Below are positions 1-8,240 of a DNA stretch of 64,000 nucleotides, piece by piece. Position 1 is the stretch's first letter. Each line of letters starts with the position of its first letter. The DNA is taken from the NCBI RefSeq assembly GCF_964023145.1, contig NZ_CAXIED010000001.1, forward strand, positions 682,001 to 746,000, written 5' to 3'. A program made the position numbers and the translations under genes. This stretch comes from Chlamydia sp. BM-2023. Lineage in GTDB: Bacteria; Chlamydiota; Chlamydiia; Chlamydiales; Chlamydiaceae. The notes under the pieces were generated by a model. That model did no database searches and was not told where the DNA came from. It saw only the letters and a program-made list of their open reading frames with translations.

Positions 1-186
1 AAGAAATACGGCTAAAGTCACTAGCATGGTGAGAGTAAACGAATAGGAGTAAACCCTTTTCCATATTGAGGATAATAAGTTCTTCATGAGCTTAGGATGT
101 AAAGCGCTTAATAGCCCTAGTGTATCTGGAAAAATTTTTTTCGTAAACTCCTTGATGTGAGATGCCCCTGTAGCTGTAAATGCCAA
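1..186 (-). CDS. N-terminal part of an unrecognised membrane protein (cut by window edge)
   Basis: A minus-strand frame stays open from a stop at 238-240 to the window edge. It reads like protein: a polar stretch, then a hydrophobic segment rich in Leu, Val, Thr and Phe beginning about residue 50, probably a membrane helix. The start is uncertain. TTG at 186 follows a weak purine-rich stretch, and ATG at 87 would leave only 29 residues. I do not recognise the family. In C. trachomatis the gene before parB is, as I recall, a cysteine desulfurase, and this is not that. Confidence 0.35.
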   Translation of the reverse strand, partial: MAFTATGASHIKEFTKKIFPDTLGLLSALHPKLMKNLLSSIWKRVYSYSFTLTMLVTLAVFL

Positions 187-214
187 AAAAAGCTCTTCAC
201 TTCTACAAGCTCTT

Positions 215-244
215 TTGATAGAAAAACTTCTGTGATACTATTTT
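215..244 (+). promoter_or_regulatory. Possible sigma66-type promoter for parB
   Basis: TTGATA at 215-220 and TATTTT at 239-244 are separated by 18 bases, upstream of the GTG start at 327. This is a match by eye to a degenerate consensus. It overlaps the 5' region of the minus-strand partial frame, so the two genes would be divergent. Confidence 0.3.
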
Positions 245-326
245 CTCTGAAAATAAATAAGGATAATTTACATCTCTACGCCACTGAAAATGTTTCGGAG
301 ATGGACAACAAGAGCGCAGGTAATTT

Positions 327-1157
327 GTGAGTGGAGTTATCAATAAAGATACAATAATAGAAGTGGCTATAGACAATATTCGTGTGAGTCCTTTTCAGCC
401 TCGACGTATATTTTCTGAATCAGAACTACAGGAGTTAGTGTCTTCTTTAAAATCTGTAGGTTTAATTCATCCTCCTGTGGTTCGTGAAATCCGCAGCGGA
501 GATAAGGTTTTATATTATGAATTAATAGCTGGGGAGCGCCGTTGGCGAGCATTACAGCTGGCGGGATATTCAACAATTCCTGTTGTTCTCAAGCAGGTAG
601 TCACTGATGACATCGCTGCAGAAGCCACGCTAATAGAAAATATCCAAAGGGTGAACCTAAACCCTATGGAAATGGCAGAGGCTTTTAAAAAACTTATTAA
701 TGTTTTCGGTCTGACCCAGGATAAGGTAGCCCATAGAGTAGGGAAAAAACGTTCTACGGTTGCTAATTACCTACGTCTATTTTCTTTGTCGGATACAATT
801 CAAAAAAGTCTTTATTTGGGAGAGATTACTCTGGGTCATGCTAAGGTTATCCTTACTCTTGAGGATCCTAAATTACGGGAAATCCTTAATGAAAGAATAA
901 TTTCCCAACGTCTTGCTGTTCGCGAAGCTGAACAAGAAGCTAAAAAATTGCTCTCTGGGGAGAGTAGTCCTTCTTTTAAAGAAAATACAAAATCACAGAG
1001 GGACTCATCTCATTCCTATGAGATGCAAGAGCGTCTAAGCCAATCTTTAGGATATAAGGTGACCGTAAAGTCTCAAGGGTCTCATTATAATGTAATGTTA
1101 CATATCCAAGATGAAGAACAGCTCAGACAGTTAGAAAAATTGCTTTTGCAATCGTAA
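327..1157 (+). CDS. parB: ParB family chromosome-partitioning protein
   Basis: CTP-dependent DNA clamp that loads at parS sites and organises the replication-origin region. The 276 residues show the ParB N-terminal domain (about 11-110) with the PFQPRR motif near 22, GERRWRA at 69-75 and ENIQRV at 104-109. A helix-turn-helix follows at about 129-152, then a polar linker rich in Ser, Glu and Lys and a short C-terminal dimerisation segment. The start is GTG with GCAGG upstream. No parA lies beside it here. The next gene is convergent and separated by a strong hairpin. Confidence 0.93.
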   Translation: MSGVINKDTIIEVAIDNIRVSPFQPRRIFSESELQELVSSLKSVGLIHPPVVREIRSGDKVLYYELIAGERRWRALQLAGYSTIPVVLKQVVTDDIAAEATLIENIQRVNLNPMEMAEAFKKLINVFGLTQDKVAHRVGKKRSTVANYLRLFSLSDTIQKSLYLGEITLGHAKVILTLEDPKLREILNERIISQRLAVREAEQEAKKLLSGESSPSFKENTKSQRDSSHSYEMQERLSQSLGYKVTVKSQGSHYNVMLHIQDEEQLRQLEKLLLQS

Positions 1158-1158
1158 T

Positions 1159-1187
1159 TTTAGAGAACAGGAAAGTTGTTCTCTAAA
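1159..1187. terminator. Bidirectional hairpin between parB and the peptide ABC operon
   Basis: A perfect 10-base inverted repeat (arms 1159-1168 and 1178-1187, loop of 9) fills the gap between the two convergent stop codons. Arms begin with T-runs and end with A-runs, so it can act in both directions. No other sensible role fits its position. Confidence 0.6.
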
Positions 1188-1190
1188 TTC

Positions 1191-2165
1191 CTAGAAAATA
1201 CATTGATATGAATGTTTTTCATGATTCGTATATTCTGGAATAGGGCCTTTACGGCAAAGTTCTTGTCTTTTGGGACAGCGATTATAGAAAACACATCCCT
1301 GTGCGCACGGAGATTCACAAGGCGGAGTTTGATAAGGCTGTAACTTATCATTGGCATTGCGATTTTCAGGCATATCAGGAAGCTGTGAATTTAGAAGCAT
1401 CTGTGTATAGGGATGCCTGGGAGTTAAAAAGATGTCTTCTGTTTTTCCCGATTCAACAATTTTCCCTTTATACATAATGATAACTTCAGAACAAAATGAG
1501 CGTACTACTGCTAAGTCATGGGAAATAAATAAGTAGCTCATTTTCAGCTCTTTTTGTAGGTTGCTGAGCATATTAAGGATCTGAGCTTGCATGGAGAGAT
1601 CTAAAGCTGAAACAACCTCATCGCATATGATGAGCTGCGGAGAACCTAGAACAGCTCTTGCTATGGAAACACGCTGCTGTTGTCCCCCTGAGAGCTGATG
1701 AGGATAACGATAAAAATAATCAGCAGATAAACCTACCAGCTCTAGTGTATCTCCAATTACAGAAGTTAGTTTCTCTTTTGTAATTATCCTGTGATGAATA
1801 AGAGCATGGGCTAAGCTATCGAAAATCGTTTTTCTAGGGTTTAGTGATGCTTTAGGATTTTGAAATACCATACGCACATGAGAGCGTAAACGCTTTAAAT
1901 CATAGCGTGATTGCAGTTTGATAGGCGTGTTATTAAAAGATAAATACCCAGAAGTTAGTGGTAGCAACCCCGCAAGTGCTAAGGCTAACGTGGTTTTCCC
2001 TGATCCTGATTCCCCGATTAAACCGACGATTTTCCCAGAAGGGATCGAAAAGGAAATATTATCAATGGCCTTTGTTGCTATTGTTTTTCTACGAAACCAA
2101 TGAGGACGTTTATAGTAATATTTTTTTATTTGATTGGCTTGTACTAAAGGGAAAGAATCATTCAT
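1191..2165 (-). CDS. dppF: Oligo/dipeptide ABC transporter ATP-binding protein
   Basis: Second ATPase of a peptide importer, acting at the inner face of the cytoplasmic membrane. The 324 residues have Walker A GESGSGKTT at 51-59, the Q-loop FQNP at 101-104, the signature LSGGQQQ at 158-164 and Walker B LIICDE at 178-183. The usual DEPTSALD loop reads DEVVSALD. The C-terminal tail carries the clustered cysteines common in Opp/Dpp ATPases. Its start overlaps the end of the upstream dppD by 8 bases, so the two are translationally coupled. The permease and binding-protein genes are not in this window. Confidence 0.9.
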   Translation of the reverse strand: MNDSFPLVQANQIKKYYYKRPHWFRRKTIATKAIDNISFSIPSGKIVGLIGESGSGKTTLALALAGLLPLTSGYLSFNNTPIKLQSRYDLKRLRSHVRMVFQNPKASLNPRKTIFDSLAHALIHHRIITKEKLTSVIGDTLELVGLSADYFYRYPHQLSGGQQQRVSIARAVLGSPQLIICDEVVSALDLSMQAQILNMLSNLQKELKMSYLFISHDLAVVRSFCSEVIIMYKGKIVESGKTEDIFLTPRHPYTQMLLNSQLPDMPENRNANDKLQPYQTPPCESPCAQGCVFYNRCPKRQELCRKGPIPEYTNHEKHSYQCIF

Positions 2166-3120
2166 ATAGCCAGCACCTTACTCTATGCCCGTTATCCACA
2201 TCTTGAATTTGTGGAGGCTCTGTTGCACATTTTGCAAAAGATTTCGAACATCTTGGATAATAACAACATCCACAAGGAAGATCATCATAATGGGGAGGCT
2301 GACCCGGAATAGCTACAAAGGTTTGATCACTCATAGAAGGTCGAGAAGCAAGAAGATCTTGGGTATAAGGATGACAAGGATTGTGGAAAATTTGTTTTGC
2401 AGAGCCATACTCCGCCATTCTTCCTGCGTATAGAACTAAGACTTCATCAGCAGTTTCTGCAACAACGCCCATATTATGCGTAATGATCAATAGGCTCATA
2501 CCTATCTTTTCCTGGAGATCCTTTAGCAATTTGAGAATCTGATATTGTACGGAAACATCAAGAGCTGTTGTTGGCTCATCAGCAATTAAAACTTCGGGGG
2601 AGGAGATCAACGCCATAGCAATAGACACCCTTTGTAACATTCCCCCCGAGAGCTGATGAGGATAGAGCTTGAGACATAATTCAGGGTTATGAAAACCCGT
2701 ATCTATGAGGGCTTTGATCGCTTTATCCCTTCCTTCCTTCTGAGGAAGATGAAGATGCGTGCGGATGAGCTCCTGAAATTGTTGTTCTATTGTGAATACA
2801 GGATTTAAAGAGGACTGTGGATTCTGGAAAATCATAGAGATTTTTGTTCCAAAAATAGATCTTAATATTCCCCGAGGAGCTTGTAATAAATCTTTCCCAC
2901 GAAAAAGGATATCCCCAGACACTGAAAATAAAGGAGAGGGTAATAACTGCATTAGCGCTTGCGCAGTCACTGACTTCCCTGATCCTGATTCTCCAATAAT
3001 TGCTAAGGTTCTACCTTTATGTAGATCAAATGACAAAGACTCAATAATGGGGAAGCTGCGTCGCTGCTTATTCAGACTTATTGATAGATCTTTAACCTGT
3101 AAGATGGGAGGATGAGTCAT
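2158..3120 (-). CDS. dppD: Oligo/dipeptide ABC transporter ATP-binding protein
   Basis: First ATPase of the peptide importer pair. The 320 residues contain Walker A GESGSGKS at 43-50, FQNPQSSLNP near 98-107, the signature LSGGM at 157-161 and Walker B with DEPTTALD at 181-188. The C-terminal domain has the cysteine motif CGCCYYPRC seen in peptide transporter ATPases. It is the promoter-proximal gene of a two-gene minus-strand operon with dppF. An assembled transporter needs permeases encoded elsewhere. Confidence 0.9.
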   Translation of the reverse strand: MTHPPILQVKDLSISLNKQRRSFPIIESLSFDLHKGRTLAIIGESGSGKSVTAQALMQLLPSPLFSVSGDILFRGKDLLQAPRGILRSIFGTKISMIFQNPQSSLNPVFTIEQQFQELIRTHLHLPQKEGRDKAIKALIDTGFHNPELCLKLYPHQLSGGMLQRVSIAMALISSPEVLIADEPTTALDVSVQYQILKLLKDLQEKIGMSLLIITHNMGVVAETADEVLVLYAGRMAEYGSAKQIFHNPCHPYTQDLLASRPSMSDQTFVAIPGQPPHYDDLPCGCCYYPRCSKSFAKCATEPPQIQDVDNGHRVRCWLYE

Positions 3121-3173
3121 AAGTCATTTACAAGATCATTAAAGCTCGTTATTATTGCTAAAAAGGTATTCTT

Positions 3174-3848
3174 ATGCAAACCCTTGCTCGTCTATTCGGA
3201 CAGTCTCCCTTTGCCCCCCTACAAGCGCATTTGGAAGTAGTCGCGTTCTGCGTTCAGCAGATGGTGCCTATATTCACGGCGTTGCGTAATGGGGATCATA
3301 AACAAGTACAAATAATTTCTAAAAGCATCTCCGATAAAGAATACCAAGCAGATTGTATAAAAAATGATATGCGTAATCACCTCCCTGTAGGCTTATTTAT
3401 GCCTATATCGAGAGCGGGGATTCTAGAAATTATTTCCATACAAGATGGCATCGCGGATATTTCTGAAGATGTTGCCATCTTGCTTACAGTCAGAAAGTTG
3501 CATTTTTATCCAGAATTTGAAAAGATATTCTTTCAGTTTCTGCACAAAAATGTCGAAACGTTTGATCTCACAATGACCGTCATACAAGAATTCAATAAAT
3601 TACTAGAAAGTTCTTTTGGAGGGCGTAAAGCCGACAAAGCACGTTTTCTAGTAAGTCGTGTGGCAAAAGCAGAACATGAGTCTGATGTTATTCAACGAGA
3701 GATCATGCAAATATTCTTTTCTGATGAGTTCTCTATTTCTGAAAAAGAATTTTATTTGTGGTTGCAGATAATCAAGCGTGTGGCAGGAATTTCCGATAGC
3801 TCGGAAAAGCTTGCGCATCGAATTAATATGACGCTAGAAGAAAAGTAA
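3174..3848 (+). CDS. PhoU-like DUF47 protein
   Basis: An all-helical 224-residue protein of the DUF47/UPF0111 family, distantly related to PhoU and usually paired with PiT phosphate permeases. The N terminus (FxQSPFxPLQxH) and the segment around residues 70-85 (LPVGLFMPISR) match what I recall of the family. It probably regulates or accompanies the permease that begins 6 bases downstream. AAGG lies just upstream of the ATG. Confidence 0.82.
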   Translation: MQTLARLFGQSPFAPLQAHLEVVAFCVQQMVPIFTALRNGDHKQVQIISKSISDKEYQADCIKNDMRNHLPVGLFMPISRAGILEIISIQDGIADISEDVAILLTVRKLHFYPEFEKIFFQFLHKNVETFDLTMTVIQEFNKLLESSFGGRKADKARFLVSRVAKAEHESDVIQREIMQIFFSDEFSISEKEFYLWLQIIKRVAGISDSSEKLAHRINMTLEEK

Positions 3849-3854
3849 TATTTC

Positions 3855-5135
3855 ATGCTTGCTCTACTAATTTTTATTCTCTTATGTGGTTTTTATACCT
3901 CTTGGAATATCGGAGCGAATGATGTTGCTAATGCTGTTGGCCCCAGTGTTGGATCGGGGGTCCTGACATTACGACAGGCTGTGGTTATCGCAGCTATTTT
4001 TGAGTTTTTAGGAGCTTTATTTCTTGGAGATCGTGTCGCAGGGACTATAGAAAGTCATATAGTATCTGTGTCAGATCCTTTAATAGCTTCTGGAGACTAT
4101 GTCTACGGTATGACAGGAGCATTGCTTGCCACAGGAGTATGGTTGCAGCTAGCATCGTATTTCGGCTGGCCAGTATCTACAACACATTCCATAGTCGGAG
4201 CCGTTATTGGTTTTGGTCTTGTTCTTGGAAAAGGAACCGTAATTTATTGGGGTTCCATAGTAACTATTTTAATTAGCTGGGTGATTTCTCCCCTAATGGG
4301 CGGATGCATCGCTTACCTTGTCTTCTCTTTTATACGGAGAAATATTTTATATAAGGGGGATCCTGTGCGAGCAATGATTCGCATAGCGCCTTTCCTCACG
4401 GCCTTTGTTATAATAACCCTGGGGGTTATTATTGTTTGTGGGGGCGTGATCACACGCCTAATTGCTTGGCCCTGGGCTTTACTCATAGTTCTCCTCGTGG
4501 GGGGAGTAGGTTATGCTACCATGTTTAAATATGTGCATACCCCCCACTGTTCTTTCATCTGCGATTCTCCAAAAGCAGGGAGCTTGCTTTGCCGTTTGAA
4601 AACCTGCGGAGGGAATTACGGAAGAAAATATCTCATTGTCGAAAGAATCTTTGCTTATTTACAAATTATCATTGCCTGTTTCATGGCATTTGCTCATGGA
4701 TCTAATGACGTAGCTAACGCCATAGCTCCTGTTGCAGGAGTTTTACGACAGGTATATCCTCAGGCATATTCTTCCTATACTTTAATAGGATTAATGGCTT
4801 TTGGTGGTGTCGGATTGGTAATAGGACTGGCAATTTGGGGCTGGCGTGTTATTGAAACTGTAGGATGTAAAATTACAGAACTCACCCCTTCACGAGGATT
4901 TTCCGTAGGCTTAAGTGCCGCAATTACAATTGCTCTAGCATCAGCTTTAGGTCTGCCCATATCAACAACTCACGTTGTTGTTGGAGCTGTCTTAGGTATA
5001 GGCCTTGCTCGAGGTATCCACGCTATTAATTTAAATATTATCAAAGACATTATTATGTCGTGGTTTATCACTCTTCCTGCAGGAGCAATACTCTCTATTC
5101 TATTTTTCTTTGCTTTAAGAGCGCTCTTCCATTAA
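3855..5135 (+). CDS. pit: PiT-family inorganic phosphate permease
   Basis: Inner-membrane phosphate transporter of 426 residues with about ten hydrophobic helices. The family's duplicated signature is clear: ANDVANAVGP at 21-30 and SNDVANAIAP near 282-291. Each half is followed by a GLPxSTTH-type motif (WPVSTTHSIVGA, LPISTTHVVVGA). It lies 6 bases after the PhoU-like gene, so co-expression is likely. A Cys- and Lys-rich loop near residue 230-260 separates the two halves. Confidence 0.92.
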   Translation: MLALLIFILLCGFYTSWNIGANDVANAVGPSVGSGVLTLRQAVVIAAIFEFLGALFLGDRVAGTIESHIVSVSDPLIASGDYVYGMTGALLATGVWLQLASYFGWPVSTTHSIVGAVIGFGLVLGKGTVIYWGSIVTILISWVISPLMGGCIAYLVFSFIRRNILYKGDPVRAMIRIAPFLTAFVIITLGVIIVCGGVITRLIAWPWALLIVLLVGGVGYATMFKYVHTPHCSFICDSPKAGSLLCRLKTCGGNYGRKYLIVERIFAYLQIIIACFMAFAHGSNDVANAIAPVAGVLRQVYPQAYSSYTLIGLMAFGGVGLVIGLAIWGWRVIETVGCKITELTPSRGFSVGLSAAITIALASALGLPISTTHVVVGAVLGIGLARGIHAINLNIIKDIIMSWFITLPAGAILSILFFFALRALFH

Positions 5136-5172
5136 AAATAGGGAAATCATCTTTGATAGTTTCTTAAGGTAT

Positions 5173-6387
5173 ATGGATAGATTGACAGTCAGGGACCTTT
5201 CCCCAGAAGAACAAAAGGTTTTAGTTCGTGTAGATTTTAATGTTCCCATACAAGATGGGAAGATTCTTGATGATATCCGCATTCGCAGTGCAATGCCTAC
5301 GATTAATTACCTACTACAAAAGCGTGCTGCTGTAATTTTAATGAGCCATTTAGGTCGCCCAAAAGGAAACGGTTTTGAAGAGAAGTACTCTTTGCAACCC
5401 GTTGTTGAAGTTCTTGAGGGATACCTAGGACACCATGTGCCTCTAGCTACCGATTGTATAGGAGAAGTAGCTCGCCAAGCAGTGGCGCAGCTATCCCCAG
5501 GAAGGGTGCTGCTGTTAGAAAACCTTCGATTCCATTCTGCCGAAGAACATCCTGAAGAAGATCCTACTTTTGCTGCGGAACTCTCCTCCTATGGAGATTT
5601 CTATGTTAATGATGCTTTTGGAACCTCACACAGGAAACACGCTTCTGTTTATACTGTTCCCCAGGCTTTCCCAGGGAGATCAGCAGCGGGGCTGCTCATG
5701 GAAAAAGAACTCGAGTTTCTAGGGCAGCACCTACTAATTTCTCCCAAACGTCCTTTTACGGCTATCTTAGGAGGCGCTAAGGTATCATCAAAAATAGGTG
5801 TTATAGAAGCTCTATTATCACAAGTAGATAACCTGCTTTTAGCAGGGGGAATGGGATTCACCTTTCTAAAAGCATTAGGAAAATCCTTAGGAAATTCCCT
5901 AGTAGAAGAGTCCGGTATAGAACTCGCTCAACGTGTTTTACGACTCGCTAAGGAAAAAAATGTACGCATTGTTCTTCCCAAAGATGTAAAAATTGCCGCG
6001 ACATGCACCCCTGGGGTTTCATGGAGCGAAGTAGCAATAGATCAAGGAATTCCCTCAGGTTTTGAAGGCCTAGATATAGGAGAACAAACCATTCAAGAGT
6101 TCTGCAAGATAATAGACGCCTCAGCTACGGTATTCTGGAACGGACCCGTAGGAGTTTATGAAGTTCCCCCCTTCGATCAGGGGTCTGTGGCAATTGCTAA
6201 TTGCTTGGCGCGTCATCCTTCAGCCACAACAGTTGTTGGAGGGGGAGACGCCGCTGCTGTTGTTGCTCTGGCAGGATGCTCAGCGCAGGTATCCCATGTA
6301 TCAACAGGGGGCGGAGCCTCCCTAGAGTTCTTAGAGCAAGGTTTTTTACCAGGAACAGAAGTTCTTTCCCCAGCATCAGATGCATAG
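5173..6387 (+). CDS. pgk: Phosphoglycerate kinase
   Basis: Glycolytic enzyme that makes ATP from 1,3-bisphosphoglycerate, and in chlamydiae one of the few internal ATP sources. At 404 residues it has the normal length. Visible motifs are the N-terminal VRVDFNVP, the substrate-binding SHLGRPKG, the hinge GGAKVSSKIGV, and the nucleotide-binding NGPVGVYE and GGGDAAAVV near the C terminus. It begins 37 bases after the phosphate permease on the same strand. The following 380 bases are non-coding, so it probably ends a transcript. Confidence 0.96.
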   Translation: MDRLTVRDLSPEEQKVLVRVDFNVPIQDGKILDDIRIRSAMPTINYLLQKRAAVILMSHLGRPKGNGFEEKYSLQPVVEVLEGYLGHHVPLATDCIGEVARQAVAQLSPGRVLLLENLRFHSAEEHPEEDPTFAAELSSYGDFYVNDAFGTSHRKHASVYTVPQAFPGRSAAGLLMEKELEFLGQHLLISPKRPFTAILGGAKVSSKIGVIEALLSQVDNLLLAGGMGFTFLKALGKSLGNSLVEESGIELAQRVLRLAKEKNVRIVLPKDVKIAATCTPGVSWSEVAIDQGIPSGFEGLDIGEQTIQEFCKIIDASATVFWNGPVGVYEVPPFDQGSVAIANCLARHPSATTVVGGGDAAAVVALAGCSAQVSHVSTGGGASLEFLEQGFLPGTEVLSPASDA

Positions 6388-6767
6388 TTGCTAACGTCTT
6401 AATTTCTAAAGATCTAATGCTTTTCACTTCTTATTATAAAAGCAGGTCCTTGTCTTTATGATGCTTGTGAGGTAGTTATCTTTTAATAAAGAACTTTACA
6501 ATCCTATGCTTCAATATTTTATCTAATTTTCAATAATTTGTTAGCGTTTGCTAAATCCTTTTCTTTCTCTCGTCTCTATCTTTTGCAGGCAGTGTGCAAC
6601 TCGCACATTTTCAGTTGCTTGCGGATTATTTCCTATTTAGTTTTTAATGCGTGATTCTATTTATAATTTATAATCAAATCTTGTTCTTTAGTTGTTTCTT
6701 CTAATTAAAAGTATTCTTATTAATTAAATTAATTTTAAAATTAGAAATATAAAAATGGAGAAAAACT
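6388..6767 (+). promoter_or_regulatory. AT-rich leader region before the effector genes
   Basis: I see no gene in these 380 bases. Two TATAAT hexamers at 6662-6667 and 6669-6674 could be -10 elements, but neither has a convincing -35 partner. A small perfect hairpin (TGTGC/GCACA, 6593-6607) lies upstream. The last 100 bases are almost pure A and T. This is the only space for the promoter of the two effector-like genes that follow. Confidence 0.35.
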
Positions 6768-8228
6768 ATGGGAATTAATCCAAGCGGTCGCGGAAGAAAT
6801 AATGATCTATGGATTTCCGGAGCCCATAATCAGGGTGAAGGAGCAGAAGGGGCAGAAGGACCTTCTGGGGCTTTAGGCTCCCATAGAGTTTCAACGCAGA
6901 GTAATTCATCATCATCGCAAGGCCTTTTAGGTAGAATCGGCTCTGCGGTAAGAAACTTCTTCGCTAATATCTTTGGCGGGGGAGAGGGGTCTTCTAGTAG
7001 AAGATCTTCGGTATCTTCAGAGTCTTCCACAAGTTCTCTATCATCTCGTCTTTCTACAGAATCTACAGGTGATGCTAGAAGTACTGAAGGTGCAGCAGCA
7101 GCATTTATAAAAAAGGGATATACTCCCGGGAAGAAAGTAGAATCACCGACAGTAACACCAACGTCTTCTCCGGCATCTTCTCCAGGAACAGCTCGTCGAA
7201 TACAACGTCCAAGTCAACCTCCACCACCACCTCCATCAGGGCCTGCACCAGCTTCTAGCGGGGCTGTTCCTAAACGTCGAGCTCCCCAAGCGCCTACAGG
7301 AGGTGCTGCAGGGACTTCCCACGCAATGGGATCCGGAGGAACTGTTGCTAAACGCCGTGCTCCTCAGCCACCTACAGGAGGTGCTTCAGGATCAGGAGGA
7401 ACTATTTCTAAACGTCGAGCTCCTTTGCCTCCCTCAGGAGGATCAGATCCGAAGTTACAACGTCGAGGTAGTATAACTTCAATAAGCTCTACAGGATCCA
7501 TAGATTCTGTCGATTCAAATATAGTAGATGGTTTGAGAGAAGCTTTAGGGTCACTCAATTTACAGAAAGAGCAACAGTTATCAGAGTTGTCAAATCAAAT
7601 TAAAGCCCGTTGGACTGACCAAGAAAACAGGAATCCGGTGGGTTACCAGCTTACAGGTTTACGAACATTAATGACTGGTTTAGAGAATGCTCGTCGTCAT
7701 GCATCTTCGGAATCTAATTTGGTAAGAGAGGGAATAGATAAGTCTAGGTTGAATGAAGCTAAAAGTTCAGCGCAAGGATTATGGGCTTTGGCCGCTAAAG
7801 AGCAAAAACAAGACGATGAGTCTGCTCTTCTTTGTATTTTGGTTCAAATGGGCTTTGGAGGCTCCTCATTAGCACCTGAAGTAAGAATGGTAGATTATGT
7901 CAATGACCTCATAGATATGCATACAGAGGAAGGCGCAGAGGGCTATGAATTCGCTCCCCAGTTGCAAGATCTGGCGTCGCGTGTGGATACTGTAAGAACA
8001 TCAGCTCCTGGAAATATGCCAAGTTTTTGGGCGTCATTTTTTGGAAGAGGAGCGAGTGTCGTAAGAAATATCTATAACAATGCGGCAGCGAACAATTCAG
8101 GACGGTATGACCCCGCAGAGGTTCGATCTGAAGCAGGCTGGAATGCGTCAGCATTGCAGTTAATGCAACAGTTAAACCCCGGTGCTTACGGAATGACCAT
8201 GGGCGTTTTAGCTTCGGACATGTTTTAG
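6768..8228 (+). CDS. TmeA-like (CT694-type) secreted effector with proline-rich repeats
   Basis: A 486-residue low-complexity protein directly after pgk, the position held by the type III effector TmeA (CT694) in C. trachomatis. From the N terminus: a Ser/Gly-rich polar start typical of type III cargo, an amphipathic segment at about 52-70, a Ser-rich tract (75-98), a run of six prolines at 151-156, and three KRRAPxxPxGG repeats at about 169, 195 and 215. An RRGS site at 232-235 and a helical C-terminal half follow. GGAG precedes the ATG. The effector assignment rests on position and composition. It is clearly longer than the roughly 320 residues I recall for CT694. Confidence 0.6.
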   Translation: MGINPSGRGRNNDLWISGAHNQGEGAEGAEGPSGALGSHRVSTQSNSSSSQGLLGRIGSAVRNFFANIFGGGEGSSSRRSSVSSESSTSSLSSRLSTESTGDARSTEGAAAAFIKKGYTPGKKVESPTVTPTSSPASSPGTARRIQRPSQPPPPPPSGPAPASSGAVPKRRAPQAPTGGAAGTSHAMGSGGTVAKRRAPQPPTGGASGSGGTISKRRAPLPPSGGSDPKLQRRGSITSISSTGSIDSVDSNIVDGLREALGSLNLQKEQQLSELSNQIKARWTDQENRNPVGYQLTGLRTLMTGLENARRHASSESNLVREGIDKSRLNEAKSSAQGLWALAAKEQKQDDESALLCILVQMGFGGSSLAPEVRMVDYVNDLIDMHTEEGAEGYEFAPQLQDLASRVDTVRTSAPGNMPSFWASFFGRGASVVRNIYNNAAANNSGRYDPAEVRSEAGWNASALQLMQQLNPGAYGMTMGVLASDMF

Positions 8229-8240
8229 GGGGAGGAAACT

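Noticed and set aside
1..186. TGASHI in the partial frame, similar to a conserved motif of ComEC competence proteins
   Set aside because: The match is six residues and the following helices do not fit; too short to call.
6201..6461. Plus-strand frame overlapping the end of pgk in another phase
   Set aside because: Cys/Arg-rich composition typical of an out-of-phase shadow; pgk is complete.
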